The notes under the pieces are model-generated. The model searched no databases. It was not told the DNA's origin and worked only from the letters and a program-made list of their open reading frames with translations. DNA of 44,964 bases, taken from positions 1 through 44,964 of the forward strand of contig CAJIYY010000024.1 in assembly GCA_905181755.1 (NCBI GenBank), in the 5' to 3' direction. This document shows positions 14,268 through 22,405 of this stretch, in pieces. The stretch's first letter is position 1; each line of letters opens with the position of its first letter. The stretch is from Candidatus Dadabacteria bacterium UBA1144. GTDB taxonomy: Bacteria > Desulfobacterota_D > UBA1144. The position numbers and the translations under genes were made by a program.

Positions 14268-17012
14268 TTCTTTAATGTGTGCTCTTAAAAATTTAGCAGT
14301 CTCAGAATTCTTAGCTGAAAGAAAATCTTTTTTTAAGCCCTGAAATGTTAAATACCCACCTGAAGCTCCACCGTCTGGTCCCAAATCCAATATGTAGTCT
14401 GACGCATTAACTATTTCCATATTATGCTCGATAATGACAACAGTGTTACCAAGGTGTCGCAACTGATATATAACGCTCAAAAGCTTATCTATATCTTCAT
14501 AATGTAGGCCGATTGTGGGCTCATCTAGTATATAAAAAGTTTTACCCGTATTTTTTTTAATCAACTCCTTGGACAATTTAATTCTCTGCGCTTCACCGCC
14601 AGAAAGCGTAGTAGCATCTTGTCCTAATTTTAAATATTCGAGTCCAACAGAATTGATCACATCAATTTTATTTTTTAATAATGGGAAGCCTGAAAAAAAA
14701 CTTGCAGCATCAAGAAAATTCATATCTAAAACATCTGCGATATTTTTACCTCTATAAAAAATACTTAACGTCTCTTGATCAAATCTTTTTCCCTCACAAG
14801 ATTCACACTGAATATTTACGTCAGGCAAAAAACTCATCTCGAGCCTTATACTTCCGGCTCCTGAACATTCTGAGCAACTTCCATCTTTTACATTAAAGCT
14901 AAATCTGCCTGCCGAAAATCCTTTCATTTTTGATTCAGGCAATGAGGCGAAAATCTCCCTTATTGTTCCAAAAATAGCAGTATATGTTGCAGGGTTAGAT
15001 CTTGAAGTTCTTCCTATCGGTGATTGATTGATGCTGATAATTTTATCGAAACTATCAGCCCCTTCAACCCCAGCAACGAAGTCAGGAAGAAATTTATTCT
15101 TAGAATTTAACAAAACTGATAATAATTCATAAATTGTTTGTACAACTAAAGTACTCTTTCCCGAACCCGAAACCCCTGTTACACATGTAATTTTTCCTAC
15201 TGGTATAGAGATATCAATATTTTTTAAATTATTTAAAGTTGCCCCTCTTACTGTAAAAAAGCTTTCTATTTCAGTTTTGCTTTCAACAATCTTTATCTTC
15301 TTTTTTTTCGAAAGATACAGTCCTGTTAGAGAAGTTGGAGTTTGAGCAATCACCGCCGGAGTACCCTGTGCAACAATCAATCCTCCTCTAAATCCTGCAC
15401 CTGGCCCTATATCAATGACATAATCCGCACTCTTAATAGTTTCCTCATCGTGCTCTACAATTATTACTGTATTCCCTTTTTCCTTTAATAATCGCAAGGA
15501 CTTTAAGAGCATCTTGTTGTCTCTTGGGTGAAGACCAATGGTGGGCTCATCTAAGACATATGTTATTCCAGTAAGATTAGCTCCCAACTGAGAGGCAAGC
15601 CTTATCCTTTGTGCTTCGCCACCAGACAATGTTGGTGCAGTTCTGTCCAAACTTAAATATCCCAAGCTTACATTTAATAAAAAATCTATTCTTGAAGTGA
15701 TTTCATCTTTTATTTTTTCCCAGATTAAGCCTGAGGTTCCACTAAAATTAATATCTTTAAAAAACAAAGATGCATTCTCTATGGTTAAGCCACAAACTTG
15801 AGAAATATTCAGTCCTTTCACGTAGACACTCAAAGCCTCCTCTCTAAGCCTTTGGCCATTGCAACTAAAACAGCTCTCTATCCGTCTATACTTAGAAAGA
15901 CCACTTTTAACTTCCTCAGCTCTAGACGATTCAAACCACTTTTCTAGAATTGCGACAACCCCTTCAAATTCTTCGCTGTTGCCCTCAATAATGAGTTGCT
16001 GAGATGCCAACGAAAGTTCTGCAAATGGTTTAGTTTCACTAATATTATTTCTTAAGATAAATTCTTTGAGTATTTTTTTATAAAAAGCTGACCTCTTAAA
16101 TGGGGCCACAGCTCCTTCCTTTATAGACTTAGAAGAATCAGGAATTACTAATTTAGGGTCAAACATCTCAAAGTACCCCAAGCCTTCACACTCCTCACAT
16201 TGGCCATAAGGACTATTAAACGAAAAAAATCTTGGGGATATCTCTGGAAAAGTATTGCCGCAGTTTGAACAAGCCATGTTTCTATTAAAAATCTTTCTAG
16301 TTCCTTTTGCTTCTATAACTACGATTCCATTCCCGAAATTTAATGATGTTTTTATTGAATCTGAAATTCTTTGAAAATTCTTTTTTTGAACCTTAACGCT
16401 GTCAACATAGACATCTATTATATGCTCTTTTTGTTTTTCTAATTCAATCACATCATTTAAAGAAAACATTTTGCCGTCTATCTTAACCTTAGAAAATAGC
16501 TTCGCAGCATCGGCTATCTCTTTCTTAAACTCTCCCTTCTTTCCAATTGCTATTGGAAAATAAATTTCTAGATTATCACCTTGATAATCCTGACTGACGA
16601 TAGCTACTATAGAATCCAAAGAAGTTGAATCTATTAAACAGTCGCACTGATAGCATCTGATTTCACCAACCCTAGCAAATAAAAGTCTAAGGAAATCATA
16701 AATCTCAGTTATTGTGGAAACGGTTGACCTAGGATTTCTCATAAATGTTTTTTGATCAACTGAGATTGTTGGAGAAAGCCCGGAAATAAAGTCCAAATCA
16801 GGCTTTTCAAATTTATCTATAAATTGTCGTGCGTAGTTTGATAGTGATTCCAGATACTTTCTTTGTCCTTCTGCAAAGATAGTGTCAAAAGCTAGAGTAG
16901 ACTTCCCTGATCCGCTTACCCCAGTCAAGACAGTTATCGCTCCGCGTGGAATACTTACATTAATGTTCTTTAAATTGTTTTGCCTAATCCCTTTAATGTT
17001 TATATATTTCAC
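14256..17012 (-). CDS. uvrA: Excinuclease ABC subunit A
   Basis: Damage-recognition ATPase of nucleotide excision repair, which loads UvrB at lesions. 918 residues, slightly short of the usual 940. Both ABC modules are intact: Walker A GVSGSGKSTLAFDT near residue 32 and GVSGSGKSTLVVQT in the second module, with LSGGEAQRI signatures in both halves and YVLDEPTIGLH / YILDEPTIGLH Walker B regions. Zinc-finger cysteine pairs appear as CSNCG with CEECEG, and CSECSG with CESCEG. The start is a GTG at 17012. It follows the amidotransferase-like gene by 39 nt on the same strand. Its end overlaps the convergent small acidic gene. Confidence 0.96.
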   Translation of the reverse strand: MKYINIKGIRQNNLKNINVSIPRGAITVLTGVSGSGKSTLAFDTIFAEGQRKYLESLSNYARQFIDKFEKPDLDFISGLSPTISVDQKTFMRNPRSTVSTITEIYDFLRLLFARVGEIRCYQCDCLIDSTSLDSIVAIVSQDYQGDNLEIYFPIAIGKKGEFKKEIADAAKLFSKVKIDGKMFSLNDVIELEKQKEHIIDVYVDSVKVQKKNFQRISDSIKTSLNFGNGIVVIEAKGTRKIFNRNMACSNCGNTFPEISPRFFSFNSPYGQCEECEGLGYFEMFDPKLVIPDSSKSIKEGAVAPFKRSAFYKKILKEFILRNNISETKPFAELSLASQQLIIEGNSEEFEGVVAILEKWFESSRAEEVKSGLSKYRRIESCFSCNGQRLREEALSVYVKGLNISQVCGLTIENASLFFKDINFSGTSGLIWEKIKDEITSRIDFLLNVSLGYLSLDRTAPTLSGGEAQRIRLASQLGANLTGITYVLDEPTIGLHPRDNKMLLKSLRLLKEKGNTVIIVEHDEETIKSADYVIDIGPGAGFRGGLIVAQGTPAVIAQTPTSLTGLYLSKKKKIKIVESKTEIESFFTVRGATLNNLKNIDISIPVGKITCVTGVSGSGKSTLVVQTIYELLSVLLNSKNKFLPDFVAGVEGADSFDKIISINQSPIGRTSRSNPATYTAIFGTIREIFASLPESKMKGFSAGRFSFNVKDGSCSECSGAGSIRLEMSFLPDVNIQCESCEGKRFDQETLSIFYRGKNIADVLDMNFLDAASFFSGFPLLKNKIDVINSVGLEYLKLGQDATTLSGGEAQRIKLSKELIKKNTGKTFYILDEPTIGLHYEDIDKLLSVIYQLRHLGNTVVIIEHNMEIVNASDYILDLGPDGGASGGYLTFQGLKKDFLSAKNSETAKFLRAHIKELER

Positions 17013-17051
17013 TTTAATAGGTTAACTAAAATAATCCTGATTTATTTTTGT

Positions 17052-17738
17052 TTATTGTTCGATGAGCCATTTAAAAACTTCAAAATCTGATTTTGCCTTA
17101 GAAAGTTCAGGGTGCCACTGAACTCCCAGGACCCTCCCACTCTTGTCTTCAAAAGCTTCAATAATTCCATCCTTCGATTTCGCAGAAACAATCAAGGAAT
17201 TTCCCAAAACCTTGATCGCCTGATGATGATAACTATTAACAGTTCCTATTGATTTGCCAAAGAACCTATAGAGTATTGAATCTGGAGCAATACGAATTGT
17301 ATGTCTCACACCTTTTTTACTATCTGAACTGCTATTATGATTAATGGATTTAAGGATGTTCAACTCTATATCTTGATAAAGACTCCCCGAAAAGGCTACA
17401 TTTATTAGCTGCATACCGCCGCAAATTCCCAGTATCTTTTTATTTTTTTTCTTCATAATATTAATATATAGAAGTTCACTCAAGGTCCTATCTTTATCAA
17501 GCTCATTTATAGACCTAGATTTCTTTTCTCCGTAGAAAGATGGGTCTATATCTCGGCTACCTGTAACGATTAAACAATCAAGACAGGCAGCAATCTTTGA
17601 TACGTTTTTCTTTGTTGTATCCATAGGCAAATAAAAAGGTACTGCTCCGGCATCTATTACTTTTTGAGAATAAATAATCTCAGATTCAAAGAATTTTCCT
17701 TTTATATCACACGTTATGCCAACAATCTTCTTTGTCAT
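17052..17738 (-). CDS. Class I glutamine amidotransferase-like hydrolase (peptidase C26, PuuD-like)
   Basis: 228-residue member of the gamma-glutamyl hydrolase group. The nucleophile motif is GICGGMQL near residue 97, with the cysteine in the usual elbow. GVQWHPE near the C-terminus supplies the His and Glu of the triad. Family members hydrolyse gamma-glutamyl-GABA or related gamma-glutamyl amides; the substrate here is unknown and no putrescine-pathway gene is near. I placed the start at the ATG at 17738. A longer frame starts at 17747, but that ATG falls inside a -10-like GATAAT (17746-17751) that sits 7 nt before the chosen start. It precedes uvrA on the same strand and may be co-transcribed. 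Confidence 0.82.
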   Translation of the reverse strand: MTKKIVGITCDIKGKFFESEIIYSQKVIDAGAVPFYLPMDTTKKNVSKIAACLDCLIVTGSRDIDPSFYGEKKSRSINELDKDRTLSELLYINIMKKKNKKILGICGGMQLINVAFSGSLYQDIELNILKSINHNSSSDSKKGVRHTIRIAPDSILYRFFGKSIGTVNSYHHQAIKVLGNSLIVSAKSKDGIIEAFEDKSGRVLGVQWHPELSKAKSDFEVFKWLIEQ

Positions 17739-17814
17739 ATGAATCATTATCTAGTATTTTCAGCAGATTTAAAATTCTTTTATTTTTTTAATTTTCATAT
17801 AAGATTTAAAAATC

Positions 17815-19701
17815 ATGATTTTAACTGAATTTGACGTAATAGTAGTTGGTGGAGGTCACGCTGGATGCGAAGCAGCTCTCTCTTCTGCCAAGTTGGGGAC
17901 AAAAACTCTACTTCTAACTGCCAATATTGATACAATCGGAATCATGTCCTGCAATCCATCTATAGGTGGCGTTGGGAAGGGTCACCTTGTAAGAGAAATA
18001 GATGCTCTTGGTGGAGAAATGGCTAAAGCAGCCGACTTCTCTTCAATTCAATACAGGCGACTGAATACTAGAAAAGGTCCTGCCGTTCAGGCCACTAGGG
18101 TGCAGGCCGACAGAAACCTTTATAGAATACATATGAAGAAAGCTATTGAAAGCCAAACAAACCTGGTAGTCAAACAAAGACTGATTCATTCTTTAGTAGA
18201 AAAGAACGGTCAAATTGTTGGTGCACGAACGTCTTACGGAGAAACTTTTTATTGTAAATGTCTTGTTATTACTCCAGGAACGTTCCCAAATGGTCTTATA
18301 CATATAGGGGATAAAAAAACTAGTGCAGGTCGGGCTGGAGAAGCTCCGACTAGAGAGATATCAGACTCCTTTAAAGAACTAGGTCTTAATTTAGGTAGGC
18401 TAAAAACTGGTACTCCTCCAAGATTAGACGGAAAAACAATTAATTGGTCTCAGACTATTGAGCAGCCTGGGGATCTTAATCCTTTACTTTTTTCATTTGA
18501 AAGCTCTTCAGTTCAGAACAAACAGCTGCCCTGTCATATAACTCATACAAACTTGAAAACACACGAAATAATTAGAGCAAATATTCACAAGTCTCCAATG
18601 TACTCTGGTCAGATTGAAGGTATAGGGCCAAGATATTGCCCCTCAATTGAAGATAAAATTGTAAAATTTGCAGACAAGGATAGACATCAGGTGTTTCTCG
18701 AACCGGAAGGATTAAGTACCACCGAGATTTATCCAAATGGCATATCTACAAGTCTTCCTGTTGACGTACAAATTAAAATAATTAATAGCATAAAAGGTCT
18801 AGAAAATGCTGAAATTATGAGACCTGGATATGCTGTAGAGTATGATTATTGTGACCCTAGAGATCTTAAAAACTCACTTGAATCCAAAAAAATCAAGAAT
18901 CTTTTTATGGCAGGACAAATAAATGGAACAACTGGGTACGAAGAAGCTGCTGCCCAAGGATTGGTTGCTGGTATTAACAGCTCACTAAAGGCTAGAAGTT
19001 TAGACCCTGTAATTTTAAAAAGATCCGAATCATACATAGGAATATTGATTGACGACCTGGTTACCCTTGGTGTTGATGAACCTTATAGGATGTTCACTTC
19101 TAGAGCCGAGCATAGGCTTTTACTTAGAGATGATAATGCCGATTTTAGGCTAACTCCAATTGGCTTTAAGCTTGGGCTAGTAAGTCAGGAAAGATTCGAT
19201 GCGTTTACTGCTAAGAGAAAGTCGTTTGACAGCATAATGAAAAAACTTAATGATGCCAAGATTGTCCCCAACAAGAAAAATAATGATTTCCTGATTGGAA
19301 TAGGTACTAAATCTTTAAAAAAACCAACTTCATTTAAAGAAATTCTCAGAAGACCAGAAGTTTTTTATGATAAATTAATTCAACTTAACCCCGAGCTTAA
19401 TAAAATTGAGGATCAAATAATACAATCATTGGTAGAAAATGAAATTAAATACGAGGGCTACATAGCGAGACAAAACGCGGACATAGAACAAGCTTCTAAA
19501 CTTCAGGAAACGAAAATACCGACTAGTTTGAATCTAGATACAATTCCAGGTTTATCGAATGAATTAAAACAAAAACTAAATAAGATTCAGCCAGAGACCA
19601 TAGGGCAGGCTTCAAGAATTTCCGGTATAACTCCCGCCGCAATAAACATACTTATGGTTTATATTAAAAAAAATCAAAGCCCCGCAGAAATGAAAATATA
19701 G
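17815..19701 (+). CDS. mnmG: tRNA uridine-5-carboxymethylaminomethyl modification enzyme MnmG
   Basis: FAD-dependent partner of MnmE in making cmnm5U34 in certain tRNAs. 628 residues, standard length. The FAD-binding VVGGGHAGCEAAL is near residue 11, CNPSIGGVGKGHL near 46, RLNTRKGPAVQATRVQAD near 81, GRLKTGTPPRLDG near 195, and MFTSRAEHRLLLRDDNAD near 423. The C-terminal helical region binding MnmE and tRNA (YEGYIARQ, then PGLSNELKQKL) is complete. No mnmE, rsmG or parAB genes, its common neighbours, are adjacent. Its TAG stop directly abuts the stop of the convergent YyaL-type gene with no intervening base. Confidence 0.96.
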   Translation: MILTEFDVIVVGGGHAGCEAALSSAKLGTKTLLLTANIDTIGIMSCNPSIGGVGKGHLVREIDALGGEMAKAADFSSIQYRRLNTRKGPAVQATRVQADRNLYRIHMKKAIESQTNLVVKQRLIHSLVEKNGQIVGARTSYGETFYCKCLVITPGTFPNGLIHIGDKKTSAGRAGEAPTREISDSFKELGLNLGRLKTGTPPRLDGKTINWSQTIEQPGDLNPLLFSFESSSVQNKQLPCHITHTNLKTHEIIRANIHKSPMYSGQIEGIGPRYCPSIEDKIVKFADKDRHQVFLEPEGLSTTEIYPNGISTSLPVDVQIKIINSIKGLENAEIMRPGYAVEYDYCDPRDLKNSLESKKIKNLFMAGQINGTTGYEEAAAQGLVAGINSSLKARSLDPVILKRSESYIGILIDDLVTLGVDEPYRMFTSRAEHRLLLRDDNADFRLTPIGFKLGLVSQERFDAFTAKRKSFDSIMKKLNDAKIVPNKKNNDFLIGIGTKSLKKPTSFKEILRRPEVFYDKLIQLNPELNKIEDQIIQSLVENEIKYEGYIARQNADIEQASKLQETKIPTSLNLDTIPGLSNELKQKLNKIQPETIGQASRISGITPAAINILMVYIKKNQSPAEMKI

Positions 19702-21786
19702 CTACTCTAATATTTCCCTTACCTCGTTCAAAGATGAAACTGGAAGATTGCAAGAATAACCCTTGCAAATATATACTTCGAATTTATCAGAAACTTTAGG
19801 TAGGAAATCATCAGAGCCTTTAAAAATTTGCTTATAACTTTCTAAGTCATGATCTGAAGCAATATAGTAGACTAGCTTGTTGTCATGATTAAAATCTCTT
19901 AGATAATTAACAACCTCGTTGTCGAAACTTAGGTCTTTGTGAGGATTAATGATTACAATTTGAACACTTTCACATAAAAGAGCAAGGTGATTTGCTAAAA
20001 ATTGAGCAAGGTTAATTGGGAATTTTTTTGCCATTTCCCCCAGCTGTAGAGATAGCTTTCTGGCATTAGACAGAACAACTGGATCATTACAATACCCACC
20101 AACTTTAGCTAGCCCAAACAAGGCAACAGAGTTGCCAGAAGGTATCGCTCCATCTAATAAATTTTTCTGTCTTACTATTACATCCATGGAGCTTTCGGGT
20201 GTTGCATAAAAAGAGCCTTTCTCATTATCCCAAAAAAGTTCTATCATTTTATCGCAAACTTTTCTGCCTAAAGCCAAAACAGAAACATCTAAAGTTGCCT
20301 CATACAAATCTACACATGCTTTCGTAAAAAAAGCATAGTCATCTACTAATCCCTCTATGCTGGCATCATCATTCCTATAGCAATGCAACAATGAATAGTC
20401 TTTCTGAACCATCTTCTTCTTAATAAATTCGAAACTTTCAATTGCTAGCGCCAAATAATCCTCTCGTCTAAACACAACTGATGCTTTAGATAAAGAAGAA
20501 ATCATTAAACTGTTCCAGTCTGTAAGCACTTTATCATCTAGACTTGGTCGAACCCTTTTATCTCTAACTAATTTTATTTTTTTCTTGATTCTATTTGACT
20601 CTTCTAAGATAGACTGATGATCAATAGAAAAAATAGAAGAAAAAGTTTCCAGCTCATCTTTCAAATAAATTATGTTTTTACCGTTTCTTTTATTGGTGAC
20701 TTCTTCATTAAAGTTTCCATCTGACTCAAGACTAAAGAGGTGTTGAAAAAAAGCAGCTTCGTCTTTAGTTAAGATGCTTTGAATCTCTTCTAACTCCCAT
20801 GTGTAAAACGCTCCTTCCTCACCTTCGCTATCTGCATCCTCTGCAGAAAAAAAGCCCCCCTCCTCAGACTTAAGAACTTCCTTAACATATAAGTAGATCT
20901 CTTCCACGGTATTTTTAAATAATTCCTTCTTAGATAGGCCATGAGATTCAACCAATGCCTCCATAATCATTGCTTGGTCATAGAGCATTTTTTCAAAATG
21001 CGGAACAAGCCATTTGACATCGGTAGAATATCTATGAAACCCAAAGCCTACGTGATCAAAAATTCCACCTAACCGCATCATTGTCAAAGTCTGCTCTACC
21101 ATCCTTAATGAGTCCTTTTGTTTAAATAATTTATAAAACTTAGACAAAAAAATCAGATTCTGTGGACTAGGAAATTTCGGCGCCTCTCCAAAGCCTCCGT
21201 ATTTTTCGTCATAAAAATCTTTGATACTTTCGAATATTTCTTTTAAATCTTCTTTCTCAACAAAACTATCTGGTATGTTGGGGTTGGCAACCTCTTTTAA
21301 AGACTTAAAGATAGAGTCACAAGACACAAGGATGTCCTTTCTATTTTTATCCCAGACTTCTTTAACCTTCGGCAAAAACTCACAAAGCCCTACAGAACCC
21401 TTAGTTGAAGTCTTTGGGAAATAAGTACCAGCAAAAAATGGGATTTTGTCAGGTGTCAGAATTACAGTTAGGGGCCAACCACCTCTTTTTGTCATCATCT
21501 GGCAAACCGCCATGTAAATACTGTCTAAGTCTGGCCTTTGTTCTCTATCTACTTTTATTGAAATAAAACTTTTATTTAAAATTGTGGCTACTTCTTCATC
21601 TTCAAAAGACTCTTTTTCCATGACATGGCACCAGTGACATGTTGAATAGCCTATGGATAAAAAAACAGGCAAGTCCTTCTCTTTAGCCAGGGAAAAAGCT
21701 TCCTCTCCCCATGGATACCAGTTGACCGGATTAGATGCATGTTGTAGCAAGTATGGGCTATTCTCCCCAAAAAGTTTATTCTTCAC
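19702..21786 (-). CDS. Thioredoxin-domain protein of the YyaL/SSP411 (DUF255) family
   Basis: 694-residue protein with an N-terminal thioredoxin-like domain followed by a six-hairpin glycosidase-like region. The N-terminal signature is SPYLLQHASNPVNWYPWGE, with the redox motif STCHWCHVME near residue 47 and REQRPDLD. The second part includes GGWPLTVILTPD, HFEKMLYDQA near 265 and FFSAEDADSEGEEGAFYTW. Biochemical role is unsettled; the family is widespread and no substrate is established. The start is a GTG at 21786: GGAGG lies 6 nt upstream of it, whereas an upstream TTG at 21792 directly abuts that site. It overlaps the end of the uracil-glycosylase-like gene by 11 nt, so the two are coupled. 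Confidence 0.9.
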   Translation of the reverse strand: MKNKLFGENSPYLLQHASNPVNWYPWGEEAFSLAKEKDLPVFLSIGYSTCHWCHVMEKESFEDEEVATILNKSFISIKVDREQRPDLDSIYMAVCQMMTKRGGWPLTVILTPDKIPFFAGTYFPKTSTKGSVGLCEFLPKVKEVWDKNRKDILVSCDSIFKSLKEVANPNIPDSFVEKEDLKEIFESIKDFYDEKYGGFGEAPKFPSPQNLIFLSKFYKLFKQKDSLRMVEQTLTMMRLGGIFDHVGFGFHRYSTDVKWLVPHFEKMLYDQAMIMEALVESHGLSKKELFKNTVEEIYLYVKEVLKSEEGGFFSAEDADSEGEEGAFYTWELEEIQSILTKDEAAFFQHLFSLESDGNFNEEVTNKRNGKNIIYLKDELETFSSIFSIDHQSILEESNRIKKKIKLVRDKRVRPSLDDKVLTDWNSLMISSLSKASVVFRREDYLALAIESFEFIKKKMVQKDYSLLHCYRNDDASIEGLVDDYAFFTKACVDLYEATLDVSVLALGRKVCDKMIELFWDNEKGSFYATPESSMDVIVRQKNLLDGAIPSGNSVALFGLAKVGGYCNDPVVLSNARKLSLQLGEMAKKFPINLAQFLANHLALLCESVQIVIINPHKDLSFDNEVVNYLRDFNHDNKLVYYIASDHDLESYKQIFKGSDDFLPKVSDKFEVYICKGYSCNLPVSSLNEVREILE

Positions 21787-22357
21787 TGGCAACCTCCTTC
21801 ATGACCATTTGCATATCTTCCCAGACCAATCTTTTCTTTGAAGAGTCTTTAAGCAGGAGCGATAAATCTAATGTACACAATAGTTTAGCTCCCAGGAAAT
21901 TAAAGAACTTATTTCTCTGGTTAGTCACCGAAGCGTTAGACTTTAACAAGATTTGAGAAATTTTACTACCAAAAGAAACCAAAACAATTGGTTCAGTTCT
22001 CTTAACTTCTGCATCTAGCAAGTCTACGAACATTTTATTGCCATTGAGCTTGTAGTCCATAAAAGACAGAGTATCTACATCTAGAATCTTAATGTTTACA
22101 GCAGGGATATTCATTGCCTTAACTATATTCTTAAATAGAAAGCTTTCTTTAGAATCTGCTGAGTCCAGCCCCTCTCCAATAAAGAGAACTTTCGTTGTTG
22201 TTAATTGATTTTGTTGGATAACATTCTTATCAATTAAACTATTAAAGTCAGCCTTTTGTTGCAAAGAAATAAATAAACCGTCAATCCCCAAAGATTTAAG
22301 CATTCGGGTCTTCTTTTTGATCTTATCCTTCTTTAAATTTTTATCTTGAAGATTCAT
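21776..22357 (-). CDS. Degenerate uracil-DNA-glycosylase-like protein
   Basis: 193 residues with no exact family I can name. The order of elements resembles a family 4/5 uracil-DNA glycosylase: KVLFIGEGLDSADS near residue 56 in place of the G-E-x-P-G loop, PIVLVSFGSKISQILL near 123 in place of the central strand and helix, then FFNFLGAKLLCTLDLSLLL and a terminal KKRLVWEDMQMVM helix. The H-P-S-Y-L-L motif with its DNA-binding histidine is replaced by LDLSLLL. None of the four cysteines that bind the Fe-S cluster in family 4 is present. The Lys-rich N-terminal 20 residues may bind nucleic acid. Glycosylase activity is therefore doubtful; a structural or lost-function relative is more likely. 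It is divergent from leuS and coupled to the YyaL-type gene. Confidence 0.5.
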   Translation of the reverse strand: MNLQDKNLKKDKIKKKTRMLKSLGIDGLFISLQQKADFNSLIDKNVIQQNQLTTTKVLFIGEGLDSADSKESFLFKNIVKAMNIPAVNIKILDVDTLSFMDYKLNGNKMFVDLLDAEVKRTEPIVLVSFGSKISQILLKSNASVTNQRNKFFNFLGAKLLCTLDLSLLLKDSSKKRLVWEDMQMVMKEVASEE

Positions 22358-22405
22358 GTTATATATATAAAACTAAACTATAAATTATTTTTGGCAAAGA
22401 AGAGT

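Noticed and set aside
22346..22405. Upstream in-frame extension of leuS
   Set aside because: Adds 20 residues that do not match the family N-terminus, which starts at the ATG at 22406.
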